A stretch of 42,190 nucleotides of DNA from Ignavibacteria bacterium (GTDB lineage Bacteria > Bacteroidota > Ignavibacteria > UBA10030 > F1-140-MAGs086). Shown piece after piece: positions 24,996 through 32,667 of this stretch. The translations under genes and the position numbers were made by a program. How positions within the stretch are numbered: position 1 is the first letter of the stretch; each line of letters opens with the position of its first letter. The notes under the pieces were generated by a model that was given only the letters and a program-made list of their open reading frames with translations, was not told the origin of the DNA and ran no database searches. The stretch is from contig VGWC01000015.1 of the NCBI GenBank assembly GCA_016873775.1, positions 1 through 42,190 of the forward strand. The letters are read 5' to 3'.

Positions 24996-26810
24996 ATGAA
25001 ACTCTTTCTCATTTTTGCTTTACCGCTTTTACTGTTCACGTTTGTATATATCGGATTAACCGGCGTGGATAAAAAAGACGAACAATTCAGACGCAACGTT
25101 GCGGAATTTTTGAATATGTATAACACCACTTATCCGAAACTCTACGCAATTTCTTCCGAAGCGGATTGGAAAGCGTCAACAGATGTTACGGATGAACACA
25201 CGGGACAGCAAGTCGGCGCGAATGGTGTGCTTGCCGCGTTTCAAGGAAGCGAATACGTGATTAACAAATGCAAAGAATTTTTGAAACAGAAAGATAAACT
25301 TGATGCGATGACGCGCAAACAACTCGAAACAATTTTACGCAGCGCGGCACTGTATCCCGGAACAATTCCCGATGTTGTCGCGGCGCGTGTGGAAGCAGAA
25401 TCGAAACAAGGTGCTGTGTTGAACAGTTTTGAATTTCATTACGAGAAAAAAGGCGAACCGGTAAAGATAGTAACCCCAAATCAGCTGGATGATATTCTTT
25501 CTTCTTCAACAGATTTAACAGAACGCAAACACGCGTGGGAAGTTTCCAAACAAACCGGCGCGGCGTTGAAACCGGGATTGCTGCAACTTCAATCCATTCG
25601 CAATCGTGTTGCAACGGAAATGGGATACAATTCGTTTTTCGATTTGCAAGTAAGCGGTTACGAAATGTCTGTTCCCGAAATGATGACGACGATGAAACAA
25701 TTTAACACCGAATTGAAACCGCTCTACGAACAATTGCATTGCTGGACAAAAAATAAACTTGCTGAAAAATTTAAGCAACCCGTTCCGAAAAAAATTCCCG
25801 CGCATTGGTTAGGAAATCGTTGGAGTCAAGCGTGGCCCGGAATTGTTGAGGGAGTTGATTTGAATGCAATGTTCAAGGAGAAAAAGCCGGAATGGTTTAT
25901 TCAGCAAGCGGAAAAATTTTATGTTTCTCTCGGAATGAAACAACTGCCGAAAACATTTTGGGAGAAATCGGATTTGTATGAACTTCCCGCCGATGCAAAG
26001 CGAAAGAAAAACACGCACGCATCTGCTTGGCATATGGATTTGCAAAAGGATGTTCGCTCGCTGATGAGCGTGAAACCCGATTACGATTGGTTTGAAACAA
26101 CACATCACGAACTCGGACATATTTATTATTACATCGCGTATTCTACTCCGGAAGTTCCTATAACATTACGTGAAGGAGCGAACCGCGGATTTCACGAAGC
26201 GATTGGTGATTTGATTGGTATAGCCGCTCGTCAACCGAAATACTTAAAAGAAATCGGCGTGATGGGAAACGATGTAAAGATTGACCAAACACAATATTTA
26301 TTGAACGAAGCGCTCGATAATGCCGTTGTGTTTATTCCGTGGAGCGCGGGAGTGATGACGCATTGGGAACATGATTTCTACGAAGAAAAATTATCTGCAG
26401 ATAAACTCAATGAACGTTGGTGGAAATATGTCGGCGAATTTCAAGGAGTGGAAGCGCCGGAACAACGCGGTGAAAATTTTTGCGATGCCGCGACAAAAAC
26501 ACACATCAATGACGACCCGGCGCAGTATTACGATTATGCGATGGCGTTCATTATTAAATACCAATTGCATATGTACATTGCGAAAAATATTTTACACGAA
26601 GACCCGCACAATTGCAATTACTACGGAAATAAAAAAGTTGGCGATTGGCTGATGAGTATTTTAAAACTCGGAGCAACGAAAGATTGGCGCGAAGTAATCA
26701 AAGAAAAAACCGGCGAACCGATTTCCTCAAAAGCAATGCTCGAATATTTTTCTCCGATTATGGATTATTTGAAAGAGCAGAATAAGGGGAAGAGCGTGAG
26801 TTGGGAGTGA
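24996..26810 (+). CDS. Peptidase M2 family (ACE-like) dipeptidyl carboxypeptidase
   Basis: 604 residues with an N-terminal signal segment (MKLFLIFALPLLLFTFVYIG), so exported. The zinc site is HELGH (His371, Glu372, His375) with the downstream Glu401 in GFHEAIGDLIG, as in angiotensin-converting enzyme. Other family marks are FFDLQVSGYEM, PAHWLGNRWSQAWPGI and RWWKYVGEFQGVEAPEQRGENFCDAATKTHIND. Bacterial relatives remove dipeptides from peptide C-termini. Together with the S9 peptidase at 38739 it points to peptide scavenging in the periplasm. The length matches single-domain M2 enzymes. Confidence 0.93.
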   Translation: MKLFLIFALPLLLFTFVYIGLTGVDKKDEQFRRNVAEFLNMYNTTYPKLYAISSEADWKASTDVTDEHTGQQVGANGVLAAFQGSEYVINKCKEFLKQKDKLDAMTRKQLETILRSAALYPGTIPDVVAARVEAESKQGAVLNSFEFHYEKKGEPVKIVTPNQLDDILSSSTDLTERKHAWEVSKQTGAALKPGLLQLQSIRNRVATEMGYNSFFDLQVSGYEMSVPEMMTTMKQFNTELKPLYEQLHCWTKNKLAEKFKQPVPKKIPAHWLGNRWSQAWPGIVEGVDLNAMFKEKKPEWFIQQAEKFYVSLGMKQLPKTFWEKSDLYELPADAKRKKNTHASAWHMDLQKDVRSLMSVKPDYDWFETTHHELGHIYYYIAYSTPEVPITLREGANRGFHEAIGDLIGIAARQPKYLKEIGVMGNDVKIDQTQYLLNEALDNAVVFIPWSAGVMTHWEHDFYEEKLSADKLNERWWKYVGEFQGVEAPEQRGENFCDAATKTHINDDPAQYYDYAMAFIIKYQLHMYIAKNILHEDPHNCNYYGNKKVGDWLMSILKLGATKDWREVIKEKTGEPISSKAMLEYFSPIMDYLKEQNKGKSVSWE

Positions 26811-26879
26811 AGACAATGCGGAATTACTAATGAGGAATGTAAAGTAAATTCATTTCGTTATCTTGAGCCCGAAATTATT

Positions 26880-27167
26880 GTGCACATAATTACAAGAAAG
26901 CGTTTGAATGAATTCACCGAAATGTACCCCGATTCGAGAAATAGTTTATTGCATTGGTACCGAATAATGAAGACAACAAATTTCAATTCGTTTAACGAGT
27001 TACGTTCGGTTTTTCCTAACACTGACCAAGTTGGAAAATTGACCGTGTTCAATATTGGAGGGAACAAAGTACGACTTATCGCTGCAATGCATTACAACAG
27101 AAAACGAGTTTATATTCGCGCAATTCTGACACATCAAGAATACGATAACAATAAATGGAAAGAATAA
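26880..27167 (+). CDS. higB: HigB-type mRNA-interferase toxin
   Basis: 95 residues from GTG 26880. The order MHIITRKRLNEFTEMYPDSRNSLLHWYRIM, then GGNKVRLIAAMHYNRKRVYIRAILTHQEYD is the HigB_toxin (RelE-fold) pattern; family members cut mRNA on the ribosome. There is no Shine-Dalgarno box. The upstream gap carries degenerate GCGGAATTACTAATGAGG words of the intergenic-repeat type. The antitoxin follows after one base, toxin first, as usual for higBA loci. Confidence 0.88.
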   Translation: MHIITRKRLNEFTEMYPDSRNSLLHWYRIMKTTNFNSFNELRSVFPNTDQVGKLTVFNIGGNKVRLIAAMHYNRKRVYIRAILTHQEYDNNKWKE

Positions 27168-27168
27168 T

Positions 27169-27393
27169 ATGTCGTCACAAGAACTACAACAAATAAAAAA
27201 TGGATGGCAAACAGTTTCTCCTTTTGTGTTTGTTCCTCACAACGAAGAAGAATACAATCGCATTGTTGATTTACTTGATAATCTTATTGACGAAGTTGGA
27301 GAAGACGAGTTCCATCCGTTAACGCCATTGATGGAACTCCTCGGCACGTTGATTGAAAAATATGAAGCCGAAAACGTACCTGAATTAGTTTAA
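27169..27393 (+). CDS. higA: HigA-type antitoxin lacking the helix-turn-helix domain
   Basis: 74 residues. They match the N-terminal part of the HigA (COG5499-type) antitoxin: YNRIVDLLDNLIDEVGEDEFHPLTPLMELLGTLIEKYEAENVPEL. In full-length relatives this region is followed by a helix-turn-helix that binds the operon promoter. Here a stop comes straight after VPELV and nothing downstream resumes the fold. Toxin neutralisation may still work, but autorepression probably cannot. Spacing from higB is one base. Confidence 0.82.
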   Translation: MSSQELQQIKNGWQTVSPFVFVPHNEEEYNRIVDLLDNLIDEVGEDEFHPLTPLMELLGTLIEKYEAENVPELV

Positions 27394-27415
27394 CAGTTTA
27401 ACAACAACTTAATTT

Positions 27416-27934
27416 ATGAAACACACAATCACAATTTTACTCGCAGCACTTTTTATTTTATTCACAACCAAAACTTTTTCAGGAGAGAAAAATGAACCGG
27501 TTAAGGCACCGAACATTGAACTCTCACAATGGATGCAAGGCGAAATAAAAGCTGAGAAAGGAAAAACTTTTTACGATGGCAAAACGCTCGTTCTCGAATT
27601 TTGGGCAACGTGGTGCGGTCCTTGCAGAAGAATCATTCCGCATATGAATGAACTCGTCGAAAAATTCAAAAACGATTCCGTAGTTTTCGTTTCTGTATCC
27701 GATGAAAAAAAAGAAACGGTCGAAGCGTTTATGGCAAAAACCAAAATGAAAGCATCCGTCGCGCTTGATAACAATGGTAAAACATTTTCGGCGTACGGTG
27801 TTTCATCCATTCCACAAATGTTTCTTATCAACACAAAAGGTGAAGTTGTGTGGAGCGGACATCCCGCGATGTTTTCAGAAGAGGCGCTGAACAAATTTCT
27901 TTCCACAGGAAAAATTGATTTGCCGTTAGAATAA
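27416..27934 (+). CDS. TlpA/ResA-like periplasmic thioredoxin
   Basis: 172 residues with a cleavable signal peptide (MKHTITILLAALFILFTTKTFS) and a TlpA-like thioredoxin fold. The active site is WCGPC (Cys67, Cys70), with the cis-Pro loop IPQMFLI. Such proteins reduce disulfides or support cytochrome c maturation and copper-site assembly on the outer face of the inner membrane. It lies 22 bases after higA on the same strand, but the functional link is probably chance. It converges with the 1406-aa T9SS gene at its end. Confidence 0.9.
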   Translation: MKHTITILLAALFILFTTKTFSGEKNEPVKAPNIELSQWMQGEIKAEKGKTFYDGKTLVLEFWATWCGPCRRIIPHMNELVEKFKNDSVVFVSVSDEKKETVEAFMAKTKMKASVALDNNGKTFSAYGVSSIPQMFLINTKGEVVWSGHPAMFSEEALNKFLSTGKIDLPLE

Positions 27935-27963
27935 AAATAAACATCCTTCAAGGTTTTTTCTAC

Positions 27964-30900
27964 CTATTTTATCAGCAATAATTTTTTTGTTTCGCTGTAA
28001 CGCAAGATTGCCGCCCCAGCGGATGAACCATCTTGCGAAATATCTATACGATAGAAATACACGCCGCTGGGTAAACCACTCGCATCAAATTGTATTTTGT
28101 GTTCACCTTCTTCCATTTCTTCGTTACTCAATAACTTCGCTACTTCTCTACCCAACACATCATACACTTTCAACGTTATCATACTATTCACAGATAACGA
28201 ATAACGTATCACGGTCAACGGATTAAACGGATTGGGATAATTCTGCTCCAATACAATTTCCGACGGCTCAGTCTTTACGTTTGAGTAAAAAATCAGCGGA
28301 GCAGAAATTCTGTTCGGTTCTTCGCGTACAATTCCTACCTCAGATGCTGTTTTCACACCTTTTAAATACACGCTGAAATATTTTTGCACTGTAACATAAT
28401 GTATCGAAATGTTGCTTGTATCAATGTGTACAAAAAAACCATCGTTTATTCGTTTCACAATGTTTCTCGCAAACGTATCAAGATTTCTGTACGCTGTTGA
28501 ATTATTTATTCCAAATCGTTCCCAATAGGTCATCAGTGTATCACAATAATTTGCAATTTCCTCAAGAGTACTTCCTTTCAACTGTCTTCCGATAAGCACA
28601 TACGGCGTATCTAAAACCAACGAACCGAATTTTTGAGGAAGTACGGAATCGCGACTCGCAAATAAATTCAACTTGAACACAACACATTGTTCCCACGCAA
28701 CGTTGTTATTTTTTGCTCTCGTCGGTGATATTGCTTTAACAAGTTTTTTATATCGTGAGCCAATACGAGACGAATCTAACGGATAAGAATTTCCCGTATG
28801 AGGTTCTGTATAAAATTTCCCCAAAGAACTCGGCGTCTTATAAGAAATCCACGAATAAATTTTCGCCGAATCTTTTGTTCCCTGTGGAACTCCTAAAAAA
28901 GTTGCTCCGTATTTCCCAATTTTTATAAATTCGTTATCGCGTACGGTTGCAATATTCGGCAATTCTTTGAACGTACCGTCTCCCGTCTTCTTTAGTTTAA
29001 TTGCTTTTTGTGCCAGCAACGTATCCGCGCGAAATGTGCGAAACTTCGTTGTGCCGACAAAATTTCCAAAATCGTTTCCCGAGAAATTACTCCCACTCGT
29101 TACGAAAACCGAATAACTTTCCGACGTAGGAAATGTTTGTTGCCACCCAGTTTGCAATTTTTCGCACACAGAATAATTTCCCGCTTGCAAATGTTCAAAA
29201 ACATAATTTCCGTTTTCGTCCGTTTCAACAGTATCGCTTGCTGGTCCCCCAAGTATAATTTTCCACGTTTGCAATCCCGCCTCCACCGAATCCCGAATTG
29301 CGTTTGCATTCGCATCGAAAAAAATCGTTCCCGAAATTTTTCCCAATTGAAATAATCCGAAATGTATTCCGTTAATATTTATTCCACTCGTCAATGGTAT
29401 TGCCGATGAATTCGTTGTTGTTTGAATCCATCCTTCGTTTATTTGTACGCGAACAAAATACGTTCCCGCAAATAAATCTGTAAATGAATAACCCTCATCC
29501 GTCATTTGCGCCGAATCCACAAGCGAAAGCGTATCGGGAGAAAACAACAATACTTTTATTCCATGCATCGAAATATCGCCTACATTCCGAACGCCATTCC
29601 CATTTTCATCTTCAAACACCATTCCGCTGATGGAACACTGTTGAAAATTTCCGAAGTTCATATTCTCAACAACACTTCCTCCTGCAAGCGAAACGAAATG
29701 CGTACCGTTCATCGGAAATGTTTGAATCCATCCATTGAAAACTCCTTCGCTTACTTCATAATCCGCCGGAAGAAGATTGGAAAATTCATACATTCCTTTT
29801 GCGTTGCTGAGAACGGAATCAACTAGCAAAGAATTTTTTTTCAAACGAATTTTCCACGACGAAAGTTTTGGTTCTCCTTCATCCAATTCGCCATTGCCGT
29901 TACCGTCATTGAATATTATTCCGGAGATTTTCCCGGTTTGCACATTGCCGAAATTTTTCCCTGCAATGCTATCTCCGCTGGAAACCGAAACAGAATATGT
30001 TCCCAAAAAAGGAAACGTTTGCACCCAGTTAACGCGTTGCATTTCGCTCAAGGTGTAAGCGCCCGCACGAACATTGATGAACTGAAATTTTCCATTTCCA
30101 TCTGTTGAAACGGATTCCATTGTCGCTCCCATGAGAAGTATTTTCCAGTTCGGAATTCCATTTTCGTTATCATCGAACACGCCGTTTGCATTGACATCGT
30201 TGAATTTCGTTCCGCTTATTTTTCCGTAACGAAAATTTCCAAAATTATTTCCACTCAAATATGCACCGCTAAAAACATTAACGATATGTGTTCCCGAAAT
30301 CGGATAGGTTTGCAACCATTCGTTGTTCACTTCTTCGCTCAACGTATATGTTCCCGCAAACAAATTGGTGAAAAGAAAATTTCCGTTTGCGTCGGTCGTT
30401 ACTGAATCATTCGTTATTCCGTTTAAAAATATTTCCCAGTGAGAAATTCCGTTTTCGCCCGCATCTTTTATTCCGTTTCCATTCACATCGTGAAATTTTT
30501 GCCCGCCGATTTTTCCGAGTTTAAAATTGCCGAAATGGTTTCCCGTAACAGTATTTCCGGAACTTATGGAAACAGAATATGTTCCTGGCGAAGGCGGAAA
30601 TGTTTGCACGAATCCGTTTTGTAATACTTCACTCAGCGTATAATTTCCATCGGGTAAATTGCCGATAAAATAATTTCCGTTTGCGTCCGATATTGCAGAA
30701 TCATCTTTCGTTCCTGTAATTTTCATTTTCCAATTCACAAGTCCCGTTTCACCATTGTCTTTTATCCCGTCGCCGTCGGAATCGTTGAAAACAATTCCGC
30801 TCACGGAACCAAATTGTTGCGGAATTATTCGAACCTGAAACGTATCAGGCGACGCAGTTGTATTGAATTCGTCTTTCGTAATAATGCGCCACTTGTATTT

Positions 30901-32184
30901 ATTTCCTGCGGAAAGAAATGAAAGCGTGAGCATAACTGTTGAATCATTTGCCAGAAAAATTGTATCAACAGAATTTCCCCAAATATGCAGTTGATAATAG
31001 TGGGGGTCATCAATCATATTCGCCGCGCGATTCCATCGAAATTTAATTTGTGAACCCACAACGATTGAATCATTATCGTTCGGAAATATCGGATGTACAA
31101 CCCGGCGCGGATGTAAATTGTTGTATGTAAAAACATACGTTCCCGTTTGAATATCGGACGAAACAATTTTTCCCGAAGGAAAGTACGGATAAATTGCCCA
31201 CACACCGTTGTACCCTCCGCTCGCTCCCGGATACGAATCGTACCATCCAGAAGTTATCGGGTCTAACGGATCCGTAATGTTCACGACAATTGTTCCTGCA
31301 GTGTACCATGCAACGTATGCATAGTTTCCGCGCACGGTAACGTTATGAACAATATCAGCAGGTGAATACGAATACGTTGCGGAAGGAGAAGTTGGCGCAA
31401 TAGGGAGCGTTGTCATATCCCAAAACTTAAGTTGTAACGGCGTACTTCCGATTTCATCCGTAGAAATTACATAGTTTCCGTTTGTTGTTGTCCACGTGTT
31501 ATGTTTGTAAAAACTTGTTTCGCCGATGTGTGCAATCAGCGACGGAGAAATTTTATTGGAAAGATGAACAATATCAATTCCGTTGTACCCGGCCGCGGCG
31601 TACATTGTATCGTTGCGAATATATGTGTCGTGATAATATCTACCAAAATTTACTACGCCAACAAATTGCGGGGATGTTGGATTTGCAAGAGAAAAAATTA
31701 CTGCGCCTCCCGGAGACCAATTCGCACATCCGTTGAGATACAAAAATCCGTTTGCAATTTCTATCGTATGCGAACGCAAAATATTTTTAGAACCATTCGA
31801 ATAATTATACGACTGCACCAAGGAAACGGAAGAAGGAAGATTTGACAAATCAATTATCTGCATTCCGCCGCCGGCTTCGGTAACGACATAGGCATAATTG
31901 TTATACGTGCGCATTTCTCTCCAAACAGAAGTCGGTCCAGTTACAAACGCAACTTCGTTTGCCGAATCGGTAATATCAATAAACGCCGTTCCCGTTGCTG
32001 TTCCAACAATTCCATACTCGCGCCCATCGGAAGCAGTATAGCCCCAGCATCCGCTGTATGAAACGCCGCTTGTTGTTCCGTGTTTTTTATCGAGATGAGA
32101 AAATAACGTTAAACCGTTTGTTTGTGAATATGCAATGTGCGAAGTGAGAAGAATAAGAGAAAAGACTGTAGCAATATATTTCAT
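27964..32184 (-). CDS. Choice-of-anchor-B/SdrD-repeat surface protein with T9SS sorting domain
   Basis: 1406 residues exported by the Sec and type IX systems. After a signal peptide (1-20) comes an LVIVD-type beta-propeller of the 'choice-of-anchor B' family (~25-355: GTAFIDITDSANEVAFV, GGGMQIIDLSNLPS). An Fn3-like domain follows, then six SdrD-B-like repeats of ~95-100 residues (~455-1060), each opening with a calcium-loop pattern such as NDSDGDGIKDNGE and ending FGNF-x-x-GKISG. A region of unknown fold (~1065-1300) precedes the sorting domain (NYPNPFNPLTVIRYSLS ... VYFYRID ... KKLLLIK). A hairpin insertion adds about 15 residues (SQDGSSAGAAILRYS) inside that domain. Probable cell-surface adhesin or recognition protein. 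Confidence 0.9.
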   Translation of the reverse strand: MKYIATVFSLILLTSHIAYSQTNGLTLFSHLDKKHGTTSGVSYSGCWGYTASDGREYGIVGTATGTAFIDITDSANEVAFVTGPTSVWREMRTYNNYAYVVTEAGGGMQIIDLSNLPSSVSLVQSYNYSNGSKNILRSHTIEIANGFLYLNGCANWSPGGAVIFSLANPTSPQFVGVVNFGRYYHDTYIRNDTMYAAAGYNGIDIVHLSNKISPSLIAHIGETSFYKHNTWTTTNGNYVISTDEIGSTPLQLKFWDMTTLPIAPTSPSATYSYSPADIVHNVTVRGNYAYVAWYTAGTIVVNITDPLDPITSGWYDSYPGASGGYNGVWAIYPYFPSGKIVSSDIQTGTYVFTYNNLHPRRVVHPIFPNDNDSIVVGSQIKFRWNRAANMIDDPHYYQLHIWGNSVDTIFLANDSTVMLTLSFLSAGNKYKWRIITKDEFNTTASPDTFQVRIIPQQFGSVSGIVFNDSDGDGIKDNGETGLVNWKMKITGTKDDSAISDANGNYFIGNLPDGNYTLSEVLQNGFVQTFPPSPGTYSVSISSGNTVTGNHFGNFKLGKIGGQKFHDVNGNGIKDAGENGISHWEIFLNGITNDSVTTDANGNFLFTNLFAGTYTLSEEVNNEWLQTYPISGTHIVNVFSGAYLSGNNFGNFRYGKISGTKFNDVNANGVFDDNENGIPNWKILLMGATMESVSTDGNGKFQFINVRAGAYTLSEMQRVNWVQTFPFLGTYSVSVSSGDSIAGKNFGNVQTGKISGIIFNDGNGNGELDEGEPKLSSWKIRLKKNSLLVDSVLSNAKGMYEFSNLLPADYEVSEGVFNGWIQTFPMNGTHFVSLAGGSVVENMNFGNFQQCSISGMVFEDENGNGVRNVGDISMHGIKVLLFSPDTLSLVDSAQMTDEGYSFTDLFAGTYFVRVQINEGWIQTTTNSSAIPLTSGININGIHFGLFQLGKISGTIFFDANANAIRDSVEAGLQTWKIILGGPASDTVETDENGNYVFEHLQAGNYSVCEKLQTGWQQTFPTSESYSVFVTSGSNFSGNDFGNFVGTTKFRTFRADTLLAQKAIKLKKTGDGTFKELPNIATVRDNEFIKIGKYGATFLGVPQGTKDSAKIYSWISYKTPSSLGKFYTEPHTGNSYPLDSSRIGSRYKKLVKAISPTRAKNNNVAWEQCVVFKLNLFASRDSVLPQKFGSLVLDTPYVLIGRQLKGSTLEEIANYCDTLMTYWERFGINNSTAYRNLDTFARNIVKRINDGFFVHIDTSNISIHYVTVQKYFSVYLKGVKTASEVGIVREEPNRISAPLIFYSNVKTEPSEIVLEQNYPNPFNPLTVIRYSLSVNSMITLKVYDVLGREVAKLLSNEEMEEGEHKIQFDASGLPSGVYFYRIDISQDGSSAGAAILRYSETKKLLLIK
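28001..28036. repeat. Two-tier hairpin inside a T9SS sorting-domain coding sequence
   Basis: CGCAAGAT (28001-28008) and ATCTTGCG (28029-28036) are perfect inverted arms. Inside them CCGC (28011-28014) pairs with GCGG (28019-28022). The sequence is GC-rich compared with its surroundings. It encodes an extra loop between the YFYRID strand and the KKLLLIK end of the sorting domain, where most family members have 5-8 residues. The frame is kept. Confidence 0.7.
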
Positions 32185-32313
32185 AAAATTTTCACGTAAA
32201 GTTGAAAAAAATTTCTTTGTAAAAAAGTACCTATTTCTTTTGAGAAAGAAAAATTGGGTAATGTCTCAGAAGCGTTGATAAAGGGGAAAGAGAGAGTAAA
32301 AAGAGAATTTTTC

Positions 32314-32421
32314 CACGACCATCAGTGGTCGTGCTTCGCGAAAAAACCCCGATAAACCGGGATTAAATCAAAGAATCATTGATGATTCGTTTTTCGTCCA
32401 TCAAGACCGTTTACGGTCTTG
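32314..32421. repeat. Cluster of four short hairpins
   Basis: In 108 bases: CACGACCA/TGGTCGTG (32314-32333, loop TCAG); CCCG/CGGG within CCCCGATAAACCGGG (32347-32361), followed on the minus strand by TTTTTT, so a possible minus-strand terminator; GAATCA/TGATTC (32373-32388); and CAAGACCG/CGGTCTTG (32402-32421, loop TTTA). All have tetraloop-sized centres and different arms. Confidence 0.6.
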
Positions 32422-32567
32422 GTGAAATGCCAACAACTCTTGTGAAACACGACCAAAATTGTATTGAAAAATGTTAAATTTTTTTTTCAATCTCTTTCAT
32501 CTTCCAAAACTTTTTCTATATTGAGCCACGTTTTTTTATGTAGACTATTTTTTAATAACATTTATTT

Positions 32568-32602
32568 AGGAGAAAATTATGTTAATCCCCCCCCCCCAGT
32601 AA
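32568..32602 (+). promoter_or_regulatory. Strong ribosome site, ATG and C11 tract: possible phase-variation switch
   Basis: AGGAG (32568-32572), 6 bases, then ATG (32579-32581) form the best start signal of the window. An uninterrupted run of eleven C (32587-32597) follows. As sequenced the ATG opens a 7-codon frame ending in TAA at 32600-32602. With 12 C (or 9) the same ATG would read through into the 1318-aa gene and add 30 residues before its internal ATG at 32668. A C11 run by chance in such AT-rich DNA is very unlikely. Confidence 0.6.
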
Positions 32603-32667
32603 AACGAACTTTCAAATACGCATCATTTCTTAATCACACACAAACGCGTTTTGCGCGTGTGCTCAAG

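Larger units (their letters stand above)
32185..32667. other. 483-base divergent gap between two T9SS genes
   Basis: This gap must hold promoters for the 1406-aa gene (minus) and the 1318-aa gene (plus). It contains a leader sequence that recurs as part of a mosaic at 38383-38411 (32189-32217), a cluster of four hairpins (32314-32421) and the ribosome site with the C-tract (32568-32602). The frame of the 1318-aa gene stays open back to 32464, but the translation there is not protein-like. I see no other gene. Confidence 0.6.

Noticed and set aside
27941-27958. CCTTCAAGG-T6 as a terminator between the TlpA-like gene and the 1406-aa gene
   Set aside because: The stem would be 4 bp with a one-base loop, too small to fold; the T-run alone is not enough.
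28400-32000. SdrD-type protein repeats as a possible CRISPR or DNA repeat array
   Set aside because: The repeats are protein domains of ~100 residues with diverged DNA; there are no short identical repeats with unique spacers anywhere in the window.
32464-32667. 68-codon in-frame extension of the 1318-aa protein
   Set aside because: No ribosome site at 32464 and no protein-like composition; it includes the C-tract region, and a signal peptide begins at 32668.
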